Shown: positions 1 through 8,334 of the stretch, piece by piece | Position numbering within the stretch: position 1 is the first letter of the stretch | How the letters are laid out: each line of letters begins with the position of its first letter | Origin: Pseudomonas sp. J452 | GTDB taxonomy: Bacteria; Pseudomonadota; Gammaproteobacteria; Pseudomonadales; Pseudomonadaceae | Assembly (NCBI RefSeq): GCF_024666525.1 | Contig: NZ_CP088294.1 | Location: 4,526,001 to 4,590,000 of the forward strand | Direction: 5' to 3' | Length of the DNA: 64,000 nucleotides | Program-made: the position numbers and the translations under genes | Notes under the pieces: generated by a model | The model's input: the letters and a program-made list of their open reading frames with translations, nothing else | What the model was told of the DNA's origin: nothing | The model's database searches: none

Positions 1-417
1 TTCCACGTCGACGTACTGCTCGGTGACATCCTCACCCTTGACGTGGCGCGACAGCACTTTGCCGCTCTGCTCGACATCGCCCAGGGCCGTGGCGAAGGCA
101 TCCTTGGGCACGCGATAGACCAGGCTCTGGCTGTAGCTGCCGTAGTCGCTCTTTTCCTCGACATAGCCACCCAGCGCCAGCATGCGTTCGGTGAGCTGGG
201 CCTGGGCCTTGGCCAGGTCGACCACTTCCAGAGAGAAGCTGGCGGTCCACACCAGCAGGCGCCCGGAGGCCTTGCCCTGCTCCGCTGAACTGTACCCCGC
301 AGAGGCAGGCGCAGCCGCTTCACCCGCCATGTCCCCGCCTTTGGAAGAACAACCGGCAACCCCGGCCAGGGTGAAGAACAAGGCCAGCACGGCCCATTGA
401 CGCAGGTAGTTTTTCAT
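1..417 (-). CDS. DUF4349-family lipoprotein, C-terminal part outside window
   Basis: The first 139 codons of a reverse-strand gene run off the left edge. The start is the ATG at 417. Residues 1-23 form a lipoprotein signal ending in a GVAGC lipobox, followed by a low-complexity Ser/Gly/Ala linker and then a domain (about residue 50 on) with the pattern of DUF4349: a strand around LLVWTASFSLEV, a helix, and the GGYVEEKSDYG segment. The family is membrane-anchored and of uncertain role. The C-terminal transmembrane and coiled-coil part normally present would lie outside the window. The lipidation call is strong; no specific function can be given. Confidence 0.85.
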   Translation of the reverse strand, partial: MKNYLRQWAVLALFFTLAGVAGCSSKGGDMAGEAAAPASAGYSSAEQGKASGRLLVWTASFSLEVVDLAKAQAQLTERMLALGGYVEEKSDYGSYSQSLVYRVPKDAFATALGDVEQSGKVLSRHVKGEDVTEQYVDVE

Positions 418-638
418 CCGTTGACGCCCTCTATGGCTTGTCCCTGTTGAACAGGCGCGGATCATACGGGGTTTACCGGCCCTCTTTCACCCGCTGCGTC
501 AGACCACTGCGCTGCAGTTCACGACAGCCGCAGAACAAGGGCGGCGAGCGGGGTTATCCAGGCAACCCACAGAGCGTCATCATTTCGTCACCTGTCGCAG
601 CGAGACTCTCCAGCCATTCGTCCTGGGGAGGTAATTTG

Positions 639-1202
639 ATGTCCGTACAATCCATGTTCAAACCTGTATCCATCGCTCTGCTGGCTGCGGCCATGGCCGC
701 CTGCAGCAACCACGCGCCGGCGCCGAAGGCAGAAAGCCTGAACAACGAAGACTGGTACCAGGTGCGCACCGAAGAGAACCTGTACCTGTTCGACGATGCC
801 ACGGTTTACCGGGACTTCCTCGTCAGCGGCAAGGCGCCCTACCTGAAAGACCTGCAAGAGCAGGACAAGTACGGCCAGGCCATCGTGCTGGCGCTGCGCG
901 CCGAGGATCAGGGCAAGGATCTCAAGCAGATCGCCGCCTACCAGTTCCTCAAACAGAGCCTGCCGCCGGCCAGCAACTTCTACGGCGAAATCCGCCAGGA
1001 AGGCATCATCTTCGTCAGCCGGCGCTACGGCGACATGGTCGACGTGAACAACCTCGGCGAGCCGATCTTCCGCCACACCGAAATCGCCAGCGGGCCGAAC
1101 GGCGAGCGCGTGGTCTATCTGCTGCAGAAAGAAGAGAAGAAGCCGGAAAAGCTGATCAAGCAGTTCCAGGTCAACAACGGCATCACCCCCACCAAGGGCT
1201 GA
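639..1202 (+). CDS. Predicted lipoprotein of unknown function
   Basis: 187-residue protein. I chose the ATG at 639 because a GGGGAG ribosome site lies 8 bases upstream and the residues that follow make a clean lipoprotein signal with an AAMAAC lipobox at about residues 19-24; an open frame reaching back to 438 has no such support. The mature part is hydrophilic and charged with no motif I recognise. It is transcribed away from the DUF4349 gene and followed by a hairpin terminator, so it is probably monocistronic. Likely an envelope lipoprotein; function unknown. Confidence 0.8.
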   Translation: MSVQSMFKPVSIALLAAAMAACSNHAPAPKAESLNNEDWYQVRTEENLYLFDDATVYRDFLVSGKAPYLKDLQEQDKYGQAIVLALRAEDQGKDLKQIAAYQFLKQSLPPASNFYGEIRQEGIIFVSRRYGDMVDVNNLGEPIFRHTEIASGPNGERVVYLLQKEEKKPEKLIKQFQVNNGITPTKG

Positions 1203-1217
1203 TCGCAAGCGCTGCAC

Positions 1218-1250
1218 AACCCGGCCCGGGGCAATCCCTGGCCGGGTTTC
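1218..1250 (+). terminator. Hairpin terminator after the lipoprotein gene
   Basis: A perfect 9-bp stem (AACCCGGCC / GGCCGGGTT) starts 16 bases after the stop codon. The following T run is short (TTT), so termination may be partial; it may also serve the convergent gene. Confidence 0.6.
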
Positions 1251-1271
1251 AGGCGTTTGCGGCGGCACTCA

Positions 1272-2396
1272 TCAAGCACACCGATACGGCAAGGCGGCCT
1301 GCGCCTGCGCCAGGTAGGCGTGGATATGCCCGCGTTCCTCCTGCAGGAACTCCATCACCGCCGCCCGCAGACCGGGATGACACAAGTAGTGCCAGGACTG
1401 CGTCAGCACCGGTTCGAAACCCCGCACCAGCTTGTGCTCGCCCTGGGCACCGGCATCGAAACGCCGCAGCCCCTGGGCAATGCTGTAGTCGAGGCCCTGG
1501 TAGAAGCAGGTCTCAAAGTGCAGGCGGTCGAAGTCGCCCAGGCAACCCCAGTAACGACCGTAGAAGGTATCGCCATCCACCAGGCTGAAGGCCATGGCGA
1601 CCGGTCGCGCGCCCTGGCGGGCGATAACCACGCGGATGGCGGCCGGCATGCGCTCGGCCAGCAGGCTGAAGAAGCTGCGCGTCAGGTAGGGCGCACGGCC
1701 GCGCACATGGTAGGTATTGGCGTAACAGGCATAAACGAAATCCCACTCGACCTCACTCAGTTCGTGCCCAGCACGCCAGTCGAAGGCAATGCCCTGCGCC
1801 ACCACCTGCTCACGCTCCTTGCGCATCTGCTTGCGCTTGCGCGACGTCAGCGCATCGAGGAAATCCTGGAAGTCGCGATAGTCACGGTTGAACCAGTGGT
1901 ACTGGCAACCGATGCGTGACAACCAGCCCTCGCGCCCGGCGAGCAGCGCATCGGCATCGGCCTGGGTGAAATTGATATGCAGGCTGGACAGCCCCTGGCG
2001 CGGCAGGTCGCGCTCCAGCTCGTCGAGCAGTTGCACCGCGGCCGACGCATCGCCGAGCAGGCGCTGGCCACTCACCGGGCTGAACGGCACGGCGCCGAGC
2101 AGCTTGGGGTAATAGGCAATGCCGGCGCGCTGGCAGGCATCGGCCCAGCCCATGTCGAACACGTACTCGCCATAGGAATGCGCCTTCACATAGGCCGGCA
2201 GCGCCGCCAGCGGCTGGCCGGCCGCATCGCAAAGCAGCCGGTGAGCGGCTTGCCAGCCGCTGCGCCCACCGACGCTGCCGCTGTCTTCCAGGGCCGAGAG
2301 AAAAGCGTGGCGCAGGAAAGGCTGCGGCCCGCACAGCAAGGCATCCCAGGCGGCGGGCTGGAGGTCGTTGAGGCTGGCGAGGGTACGGATCGGCAT
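1272..2396 (-). CDS. FemAB/GNAT-like protein of the DUF482 (PF04339) family
   Basis: 374-residue cytosolic protein. The sequence shows the family hallmarks: an N-terminal PFLRHAFLSALEDSGSVGG segment, the SYGEYVFDMGWADA stretch, SRKRKQMRKEREQ in the middle, and a C-terminal GNAT-like fold with GRYWGC, HFETCFYQG and FDAGAQGEHKLVRGF. Members are annotated as peptidoglycan-recognition/biosynthesis or N-acyltransferase-like proteins; the substrate is not established. Length matches the family. It is downstream of the porin gene on the same strand but a strong terminator lies between them, so it is probably transcribed separately. Confidence 0.85.
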   Translation of the reverse strand: MPIRTLASLNDLQPAAWDALLCGPQPFLRHAFLSALEDSGSVGGRSGWQAAHRLLCDAAGQPLAALPAYVKAHSYGEYVFDMGWADACQRAGIAYYPKLLGAVPFSPVSGQRLLGDASAAVQLLDELERDLPRQGLSSLHINFTQADADALLAGREGWLSRIGCQYHWFNRDYRDFQDFLDALTSRKRKQMRKEREQVVAQGIAFDWRAGHELSEVEWDFVYACYANTYHVRGRAPYLTRSFFSLLAERMPAAIRVVIARQGARPVAMAFSLVDGDTFYGRYWGCLGDFDRLHFETCFYQGLDYSIAQGLRRFDAGAQGEHKLVRGFEPVLTQSWHYLCHPGLRAAVMEFLQEERGHIHAYLAQAQAALPYRCA

Positions 2397-2423
2397 GGGC
2401 GCAGTCTGGCCTGTCGTCCGGGC

Positions 2424-2450
2424 AAAAAAAAGCCCTGCACAAGCAGGGCT
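2424..2450 (-). terminator. Rho-independent terminator of the porin gene
   Basis: Read on the reverse strand: an 8-bp stem AGCCCTGC / GCAGGGCT with a TTGT loop followed by eight T residues. It lies 87 bases beyond the porin stop and just upstream of the DUF482 gene start. Confidence 0.85.
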
Positions 2451-2536
2451 TAGGAGAGTAACTCCAGCGTCATACTGTAGAGCCAGTACACAACCTGACA
2501 GCGGAAGAGGGCCCGCCGCCAGGCTAGCGAACCGTC

Positions 2537-3889
2537 TTAGAACACGTACTGCGCGCGCATCACGAAGCCGTCGCCATCGTCGTCGCCCACGGAGTTCTTG
2601 GCGTTGTCGACCGAGGAGGTGACGTACACGCCGCTGATCTTCACGGACTCGTTGGCGTACCAGTTCAGACCGACGTTGTGTACGGTGCCTTCGATATCGT
2701 CGACATCGCTGAAGTCCTTGCCAGCCTTGCCGTCGCCATTGATGAAGGCCGCGTAGTCGTTGTTGTCGTCGGCGCTGATGTGGTCGTAGCGGTAGAACAC
2801 TTCCCAGGCACCGATCTGCTTGTTCGCCGGCTTGATCGCGTCGAACTTGCCCAGCTTGTAGCCGCGTGCCTCGCCGGTCAGGGTGTAGGCGAGTTGCACG
2901 TAGTAGCCGTCGGAATCGACATCGTCGAAGGCGTTGTCGTCAGCCTTCAGGGTGCGCGACACATACTCGCCCTGTACCGAGAACGGGCCGGTGGCCCAGG
3001 CTGCTTCCAGACCCCAGGCGGCGTCATCATCGAAGGTGCCGACGCTGGTGGCTTCGGCGCCGCCCAGTTGCAGACGGTTGCCGTTGTCGCCGGCATCCTG
3101 GCCACCGTCGGTGCTCACACCACGGATACCCAGGCGGCTGCGGATGCGGCTGTCGAACTCGCCGTCAGACACGTCGCGCTGGGCAAAGTTGACGCCCAGG
3201 TGCAGGACGTTGCCGGCATCGTGCATCGGTGCGAATACGCCGCGCAGGTTGAACTGCTTGGAGCTGTTGCCGTCTTCGTCGGAGTTGCTGGCGTCCTTAG
3301 CGAACAGGCCGGCCGAACCGTACAGGGAAGCGCCAGCGGTGCCGGATGCCTGGATGCCCATGCCGCCGTTGTGACCGTTGGCCCAGTCGACCAGATCATA
3401 GGCAGCGTTACGCTCCTGGGCAGTCACCCACTTGGAGCTGGTGGCTTTTTCCAGGCCGAATTCCGGGTCGAAACGACCAGCCTTGATCGATACCGGGGCG
3501 AAGCCGTTGTAGGACAGCGAGGCCTCGTCGAAGTAGCCGTCTTCATCGCGGTTGTCGCCGCCGGCGTTGTGCGAGAAGTCGTAGTTGAGCTGGTAGGCCC
3601 AGTCGCTGTACATCACGCCGCCCAGTTCGAGGAAGGCACGACGGAAGTAACCGGCGTCGGCGTTGTCGCCATCCTTGGTGTAGAAGCCGTCGAAGGTGCT
3701 GTAGTCAGCCTGTACGCGGCCACCCAGCTTGAAGCTGAATTCTTTGTCGGTGGTGCCGACTTCCAGGCCACCTTTGGTCTTGATGACGATGTCAGTGCCA
3801 TCGGTGGTGACGGTACCGGCGAAAGCCTGGGCGGAAATGGCCAGAGCCAGGGCGCTGGCTGCAAAACCGGCGAAGTGCTTACGGATCAT
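2537..3889 (-). CDS. oprP: Phosphate-selective porin, OprP/OprO type
   Basis: 450-residue outer-membrane protein with a Sec signal peptide cleaved near AQAFA (residue 24) and a C-terminal Phe (QYVF) typical of beta-barrel assembly. The start of the mature protein ([31 protein letters not shown]) and segments such as [19 protein letters not shown] and [20 protein letters not shown] are characteristic of the OprP/OprO family, which forms trimeric anion channels for phosphate or polyphosphate. The upstream region carries a Pho-box-like sequence, so phosphate-starvation control by PhoB is likely. OprP and OprO cannot be told apart here, so the symbol is provisional. Confidence 0.85.
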   Translation of the reverse strand: MIRKHFAGFAASALALAISAQAFAGTVTTDGTDIVIKTKGGLEVGTTDKEFSFKLGGRVQADYSTFDGFYTKDGDNADAGYFRRAFLELGGVMYSDWAYQLNYDFSHNAGGDNRDEDGYFDEASLSYNGFAPVSIKAGRFDPEFGLEKATSSKWVTAQERNAAYDLVDWANGHNGGMGIQASGTAGASLYGSAGLFAKDASNSDEDGNSSKQFNLRGVFAPMHDAGNVLHLGVNFAQRDVSDGEFDSRIRSRLGIRGVSTDGGQDAGDNGNRLQLGGAEATSVGTFDDDAAWGLEAAWATGPFSVQGEYVSRTLKADDNAFDDVDSDGYYVQLAYTLTGEARGYKLGKFDAIKPANKQIGAWEVFYRYDHISADDNNDYAAFINGDGKAGKDFSDVDDIEGTVHNVGLNWYANESVKISGVYVTSSVDNAKNSVGDDDGDGFVMRAQYVF

Positions 3890-3995
3890 CGATGAATTCC
3901 CCTAATGGTCTTTGCGTTGAAAAACACGCGGGCGGGTGCCCTTGGTGCTGGAGGGGAATCTTGGCGGGGGGTTATTTCAGCCCAGTTGCTGATAG

Positions 3996-4013
3996 ATGAA
4001 AGTTCTATTACAG
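3996..4013 (-). promoter_or_regulatory. Pho box (PhoB site) upstream of the phosphate porin
   Basis: On the reverse strand the sequence reads CTGTAAT-AGAA-CTTTCAT, matching the consensus CTGTCAT-N4-CTGTCAT at 12 of 14 fixed positions, 107 bases before the porin ATG. PhoB binding would replace the -35 element. I do not see a convincing -10 at the ideal distance. Confidence 0.65.
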
Positions 4014-4074
4014 AGGAACTTTTTACTTCTTTTGATAATAACCAGCGAATAGCCGGCCCCAACCCTCTGTTCCG

Positions 4075-4116
4075 CGGCTTGCAGCGCCCGGCTCTAGGGT
4101 CGAGCGCTGCAAGCCG
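4075..4116. terminator. Inverted repeat, possible end signal of the hvf operon
   Basis: Perfect 13-bp arms (CGGCTTGCAGCGC / GCGCTGCAAGCCG) around a 16-base loop, 12 bases after the last gene of the reverse-strand hvf operon. It lacks a T run, so it may only be an RNA-stabilising stem. Confidence 0.45.
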
Positions 4117-4127
4117 GGCAGGTCGGT

Positions 4128-4730
4128 TCAGCTCGCGTTGCGGCGCAGCGCGCGGGCCAGCCAGTAATCGACGCTGAGCCAGCGCCCGGCACCAGTGAAA
4201 AACAGCGCCACCAGCATCAGCAGATAAGTGACGGCGAACTCGATGCCGTTGTTCAGCACCACCAGCTTGCCGCTGCTGGTCAGCCAGTCGTAGTTGCCGT
4301 GCTCCTTGAGCAGCGCGCGCGCGCGCTCGAGCTTCTCGGCCGCGGCCAGCACCCGCTCATTGGCGAACGGCGCAGAAGGATCGGCAATCGCCTGCCAACC
4401 ATAGGGCCAGTGCACACTGACGATCGCCACCAGCATGGTCACCATCAGCGGGATGCTGATCCAGCGCAGGGCCAGGCCAAACAACAGCAAGATCGCCCCG
4501 CCCGCCTCGGTCAGCGCCGCCAGCCAGGCCAGCAGTTCGGGAAATGGCAGGCCCAGGCCCCAGTCGGGGTTGCCGAACCAGGCGATGGTCGCGGGCATGT
4601 CCGCCAGCTTGTGCGTACCGGCCATCCAGAAGATCGGCACCAGGTACAGGCGCAGCAGCAGCGGTCCGAGAAAGTCGAGACGACGAGTAGCGTCCAGGGC
4701 ATCCTGGAGGCGGTTGAGCAGGGTCAGCAT
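4128..4730 (-). CDS. hvfX: HvfX-like DoxX-family membrane protein
   Basis: 200 residues with about four membrane segments (near LGPLLLRLYLVPIFWMAG, LLAWLAALTEAGGAILLLFGLAL, IPLMVTMLVAIVSVHW and a C-terminal helix around residue 170). It belongs to the DoxX superfamily, which includes oxidase-associated and quinone-linked small membrane proteins. As the last gene of the hvfA-hvfB-hvfC cluster it matches HvfX of Haemophilus-type loci. The ATG at 4730 sits 38 bases after hvfC and gives the family-typical length. Its role in the copper-related peptide system is not settled; a redox or export helper is an inference. Confidence 0.85.
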   Translation of the reverse strand: MLTLLNRLQDALDATRRLDFLGPLLLRLYLVPIFWMAGTHKLADMPATIAWFGNPDWGLGLPFPELLAWLAALTEAGGAILLLFGLALRWISIPLMVTMLVAIVSVHWPYGWQAIADPSAPFANERVLAAAEKLERARALLKEHGNYDWLTSSGKLVVLNNGIEFAVTYLLMLVALFFTGAGRWLSVDYWLARALRRNAS

Positions 4731-4768
4731 GAGTGTCTCCGGGGCCGGGCAGCGCGCCGCCTGGCCGG

Positions 4769-5473
4769 TCAGATGGTCGGGGAAAACCAGATGTCCTGGC
4801 GCTGCCAGTCGTCCAGCAACGCGCGGGCATGGGTGAAGTAGCTTTCGTCGGCGGCAAGACCACTGGTCTCGGCCAGGGCCAGCAACGCCGCCGCGCTGGC
4901 CTCGCCCGCCTGCAGACGCATAGCCAGGTGATAGGCGAACGGCGACAGCTGCTGGAAGCGCACCTTGTCCGCCGCGTCGCGCCAAGCCAGCAGGCAGGTC
5001 GGCTCGGCCGGCGCGTGTGATGGTCGGTACTCGGCACTCAGGCGTTGCACCGGCCAGACATAGGCCAGCGGCCAGGCCAGGGGCGACCAGCCCTGCGCGG
5101 GCAATTCGACCGTCGCCACATCCAGCTCCAGCTCGACCCGCTCGTAATGCGCCAGTTCGAGAAGGAACGGCGGATCATCCGCCTCGGCGACAAATCCCTG
5201 CTGCAACCAGCCGACAAACTCCGCGCCGATCTCGAGGAAATACGGAGTTGCGCAGCGGTGCCCGGCGATGAAACTGCGCACCAGGCGCTGCCAGCGCGCG
5301 TCATCGAACAGCCGGCGCAGCACCGGAAAACCGCTGCTGAGAAAGCTCTCGATATTGCTGAAGAACAGGCCTTCGTACACCGCCATGCGCTCGGCGGTGA
5401 TGCCCGGCAGCAACGCCTGCGCCTCGGGCTGGCGAATGCGCGCGGCGAAGGCCAGCTGGTCGCGCTCGCTCAT
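4769..5473 (-). CDS. hvfC: HvfC-like DUF2063 partner protein of the MNIO enzyme
   Basis: 234-residue protein with an N-terminal DUF2063 domain (QLAFAARIRQPEAQALLPGI, then RMAVYEGLFFSNIESFLSSGFPVL) and a C-terminal half as in HvfC. In studied relatives this protein forms a complex with the DUF692 enzyme and presents the precursor peptide to it. Its start codon overlaps the end of hvfB by 4 bases (ATGA), which implies translational coupling and fixes the start. Confidence 0.9.
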   Translation of the reverse strand: MSERDQLAFAARIRQPEAQALLPGITAERMAVYEGLFFSNIESFLSSGFPVLRRLFDDARWQRLVRSFIAGHRCATPYFLEIGAEFVGWLQQGFVAEADDPPFLLELAHYERVELELDVATVELPAQGWSPLAWPLAYVWPVQRLSAEYRPSHAPAEPTCLLAWRDAADKVRFQQLSPFAYHLAMRLQAGEASAAALLALAETSGLAADESYFTHARALLDDWQRQDIWFSPTI

Positions 5474-6297
5474 CGTCCAGCCTCCTGCTGCAAGGCGCGG
5501 ATCTGCGCCACCTCGGCATACAGCTCGGTCACCGGCGGGAAGTTGAAGTCACGTTCCAGCAGGGTCGGCCGCACGCCATGCAGCGCATAGGCCTGCTGGA
5601 GCAACGTCCATACCGGATCGCACACCGGCGCGCCGTGGGTGTCGATCTTCAGGTCAACGGCCTCGTCGTAATGCCCGGCCATGTGCAGGTAGGCGATGCG
5701 CTCGCCCGGCATGGCCTGGATATAGGCCAGCGGGTCGAAGCTGAAATTGGTCGCGTTGACGTAGACGTTGTTGATATCCAGTAACAGCTGGCAATCCGCT
5801 TCGTCCAGCACCGCGCGAATGAAGGCGATCTCGTCCAGTTCGCCGGGCAGGCGCGCATAGGCCGAGACGTTTTCGATGATCAATGGTCGCTCCAGCACAT
5901 CCTGCACGGTGCGAATGCGCTCGGCGACCCGTTGCACGGTGTGCGCCGTGAACGGCAACGGCATCAGGTCGTACAGCTGACCCTCGTCGGCACAGGCCGA
6001 CAGGTGCTCGCTGTAACCGCGGATGCCGTGTTCGTCGAGAAAACCCTTGATGGCCTTGAGCAGCTCGATATCGAGCGGCGCCACGCCACCGAGGTTGAGG
6101 GACAGACCATGGCAGAGGAACGGCACGCGCTCGCTGAGGCCGCGCAGCTGGCGGGCAAAACGCCCGCCTACACCGATCCAGTTTTCCGGGGCGACTTCGA
6201 GGAAATCCACCTGGCCAACGGCGCTGTCCGCCAGCGCCGTCAGCAGGCCGCGACGCAGGCCGAGGCCGGCGCCGCTGACGAAAGGCTGCATGGTCAT
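5470..6297 (-). CDS. hvfB: HvfB-like DUF692/MNIO multinuclear iron enzyme
   Basis: 275 residues from the ATG at 6297, which lies 13 bases after hvfA; upstream in-frame sequence is just hvfA read in another frame. DUF692 is a TIM barrel with an iron cluster. The ligand-rich motifs are visible: CHGLSLNLGG, YSEHLSACAD, IENVSAYAR, LLLDINNVYVNA and YLHMAGHYDE. MNIO enzymes oxidise peptide cysteines; HvfB homologues are reported to convert cysteines of EGKCG motifs into oxazolone/thioamide groups that bind copper. The adjacent EGKCG-rich hvfA supplies the matching substrate. An alternative start is the ATG two codons downstream (6291). Confidence 0.92.
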   Translation of the reverse strand: MTMQPFVSGAGLGLRRGLLTALADSAVGQVDFLEVAPENWIGVGGRFARQLRGLSERVPFLCHGLSLNLGGVAPLDIELLKAIKGFLDEHGIRGYSEHLSACADEGQLYDLMPLPFTAHTVQRVAERIRTVQDVLERPLIIENVSAYARLPGELDEIAFIRAVLDEADCQLLLDINNVYVNATNFSFDPLAYIQAMPGERIAYLHMAGHYDEAVDLKIDTHGAPVCDPVWTLLQQAYALHGVRPTLLERDFNFPPVTELYAEVAQIRALQQEAGR

Positions 6298-6310
6298 GTC
6301 CGTGGCAACC

Positions 6311-6619
6311 TTACTCGGCCTTCTCGGCGCCGCACTTGCCTTCGCCACACTTGCCTTCTTTGGCAGCCTTGCCTTCCTCACCGCAGCTGCCTTCTTTGGC
6401 CGCCTTGTCGCCGCCACACTTGCCCTCTTCGGCTTTCATCTCGGCGCCGCACTTGCCCTCGCCACAGGAACCTTCGTGGCCTTTCTCATGGGCAGCCAGG
6501 CTGTAGCCGCTGCTCAGTTCCTGGGCAGCAAACGGGTTGCCGGCAGCCTGGGCAGTCACAGCAACAGTGCTCAGCAGAGCGGCACCCAGGGTGGCGACAA
6601 CGGTATTCAGCTGTTTCAT
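6311..6619 (-). CDS. hvfA: HvfA-like Cys-rich precursor peptide with EGKCG/EGSCG repeats
   Basis: 102 residues: a Sec signal peptide (cleavage near AQAAG, residue 26), a spacer, and a C-terminal half with six EG(K/S)CG motifs containing all six cysteines of the protein. In order they are EGSCG, EGKCG, EGKCG, EGSCG, EGKCG, EGKCG. In the HvfA family these motifs are the sites modified by the DUF692 enzyme. The product is expected in the periplasm, probably buffering copper. A GGAGAG ribosome site precedes the ATG at 6619. The two EGSCG variants are unusual if Lys matters for recognition. The role in copper handling follows from the family and is not shown here. Confidence 0.9.
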   Translation of the reverse strand: MKQLNTVVATLGAALLSTVAVTAQAAGNPFAAQELSSGYSLAAHEKGHEGSCGEGKCGAEMKAEEGKCGGDKAAKEGSCGEEGKAAKEGKCGEGKCGAEKAE

Positions 6620-6675
6620 GGAATCTCTCCGGTGGTGGTTGATTCTGGGAGGCCGGCATGGCCCCCTCGCAACAC

Positions 6676-6703
6676 TAGACGCAGGTGCACTGCCAGCGTT
6701 ACA
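6676..6703 (-). promoter_or_regulatory. ECF-sigma-type promoter of the hvfABCX operon
   Basis: On the reverse strand TGTAAC (6703-6698) is followed after 16 bases by CGTCTA (6681-6676), 57 bases before the hvfA ATG. TGTAAC / CGTC with 16-17 spacing is the usual form of extracytoplasmic-function sigma promoters, and hvf-type operons in other bacteria are often under such factors. No ECF sigma gene is in the window. Confidence 0.6.
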
Positions 6704-6746
6704 GGCGGCGTGCATTTTTTCTGCGATTGTTTGGGCGGCGCCGTAT

Positions 6747-7802
6747 TCAGGGCGCAAACAGCTCCAGCTGCTCATGCCGGCCACGCATGTCCAGCAGTCG
6801 CACGCCAACCCCGAGCAGGCGCACCGGCTTGTTGCCACGGGCAAAGGCGGCAGACAGCAGCTGCTGGTAGCTGTGCAGGTCACGTCGCGCACCGGCCTGC
6901 TCCAGGGTGGTCTGGCTGAAGTCGTGGAACTTGATCTTGACGAAGGGCTTGTCCGGCTTATAGCTGCTGTCGAGGCGCGCCATGCGCGTTTCCAGCTGTT
7001 CCAGCAGCTCGGGCAAACGCTTGAGGCACATCGCCAGGTTGGGGATGTCCTCGTCGTAGGTGTTTTCCACACTCACCGACTGGCGTCGGCTATCGGTCTG
7101 CAGGGCGCGCTCGTCGATGCCACGGGCCAGGCTCCACAAGCGCTCGCCAAAACTGCCGAACTCGCGCACCAGGGCCAGCTTGTTCCATTCGCGCAGATCG
7201 GCGCAGGTGCCGATGCCCAGACGGCCGAGCTTGTCCGCGGTGACCTTGCCCACCCCATGCAGCTTGCTCACCGGCAGCGCGGCGACGAACTCGTCGACCT
7301 GGTCCGGGGTGATGACGAACAGGCCATCGGGCTTGCGCCAGTCGCTGGCGATCTTGGCCAGGAACTTGTTCGGCGCCACCCCGGCCGACACGGTGATATG
7401 CAGCTCCTGCGACACCCGCCGGCGGATCTCCTTGGCGATGCGCGTGGCGCTGCCAGCGAAATGCGCGCTGTCGGTCACGTCCAGGTAGGCCTCATCGAGC
7501 GACAGCGGCTCGATGATTTCGGTGAATTCGCGAAAGATGCCGTGGATTTCCCGGGAAACCGCCTTGTAGGCATCCATCCGCGGCTTGACCACCTTCAGCT
7601 CCGGACACAGCTTGAGCGCCTGGCCCATGGGCATGGCCGAGCGAATGCCCCAGGCCCGCGCCTCGTAGTTGCAGGTGGCAACCACGCCCCGCCGATCGGC
7701 TGCGCCACCCACCGCCAACGGCTTGCCGGCCAGCTGCGGGTCATCCCGCATCTCGATCGCTGCATAAAAGCAGTCGCAATCCACATGAATAATCTTGCGC
7801 AC
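6747..7802 (-). CDS. dinB: DNA polymerase IV (translesion, Y family)
   Basis: 351 residues from GTG at 7802, giving VRKIIHVDCDCFYAAIE at the N-terminus as in Pseudomonas DinB (usually MRKIIH). A TTG at 7829 with a GAGGG site upstream could start a 360-residue form. Catalytic motifs are intact: DCDCFYA near the start and SLDEAYLDVT with the paired Asp/Glu. Helix-hairpin-helix (LHGVGKVTADKLGRLGI) and little-finger domains follow, and the protein ends ELFAP. It performs error-prone bypass synthesis. I see no clear LexA box immediately upstream. Confidence 0.93.
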   Translation of the reverse strand: MRKIIHVDCDCFYAAIEMRDDPQLAGKPLAVGGAADRRGVVATCNYEARAWGIRSAMPMGQALKLCPELKVVKPRMDAYKAVSREIHGIFREFTEIIEPLSLDEAYLDVTDSAHFAGSATRIAKEIRRRVSQELHITVSAGVAPNKFLAKIASDWRKPDGLFVITPDQVDEFVAALPVSKLHGVGKVTADKLGRLGIGTCADLREWNKLALVREFGSFGERLWSLARGIDERALQTDSRRQSVSVENTYDEDIPNLAMCLKRLPELLEQLETRMARLDSSYKPDKPFVKIKFHDFSQTTLEQAGARRDLHSYQQLLSAAFARGNKPVRLLGVGVRLLDMRGRHEQLELFAP

Positions 7803-7904
7803 GAAAGTCCGGAAAGCCCCAGCAGGCAAGCCCTGAAGCCCTCGAGTCTACCACTCGCCCAGCGCTAAGCAGCTGATCGATCAGGATTTTTTCCACGTTA
7901 AAGG

Positions 7905-7932
7905 TTGACAGCCGAGGATTTGACGATAGAAT
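7905..7932 (+). promoter_or_regulatory. Promoter of the first initiator tRNA gene
   Basis: TTGACA (7905-7910), 16-base spacer, TAGAAT (7927-7932), followed by a G+C-rich discriminator directly before the tRNA, the arrangement expected for stringently controlled tRNA promoters. Confidence 0.8.
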
Positions 7933-7938
7933 TGGCGC

Positions 7939-8015
<77 letters not shown>

Positions 8016-8024
8016 GTTTCGAAG

Positions 8025-8053
8025 AAAGGCCACTCAAACGAGTGGCCTTTTTC
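8025..8053 (+). terminator. Terminator of tRNA-fMet copy 1
   Basis: Stem GGCCACTC / GAGTGGCC with an AAAC loop followed by five T residues, ten bases after the tRNA. Confidence 0.9.
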
Positions 8054-8099
8054 GTTTCCGCCTTTTTATTTAAGTAATTGATTAAAAAGCAGAAATCGA

Positions 8100-8127
8100 T
8101 TGACAGAAACTTCTCCCGCAGTAGAAT
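8100..8127 (+). promoter_or_regulatory. Promoter of the second initiator tRNA gene
   Basis: TTGACA (8100-8105), 16-base spacer, TAGAAT (8122-8127). The -35 hexamer and spacing equal those of copy 1 although the spacer sequence differs, so both genes should be independently transcribed. Confidence 0.8.
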
Positions 8128-8133
8128 TGGCGC

Positions 8134-8210
<77 letters not shown>

Positions 8211-8218
8211 GTTTCGAA

Positions 8219-8248
8219 GAAAGGCCACTCAAACGAGTGGCCTTTTTC
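8219..8248 (+). terminator. Terminator of tRNA-fMet copy 2
   Basis: Same GGCCACTC / GAGTGGCC hairpin and T run as for copy 1. Confidence 0.9.
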
Positions 8249-8334
8249 GTTTCCGCCTTCCATTGATCTCCCTCAGCCTCTCTTAAGGTTCACGGCGCTA
8301 TGCTGTGCAGCAACCTGCTAAGCGAGGACACACA

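Noticed and set aside
438..638. N-terminal extension of the lipoprotein at 639
   Set aside because: Arg/Ser-rich reading through non-coding sequence, would bury the lipoprotein signal.
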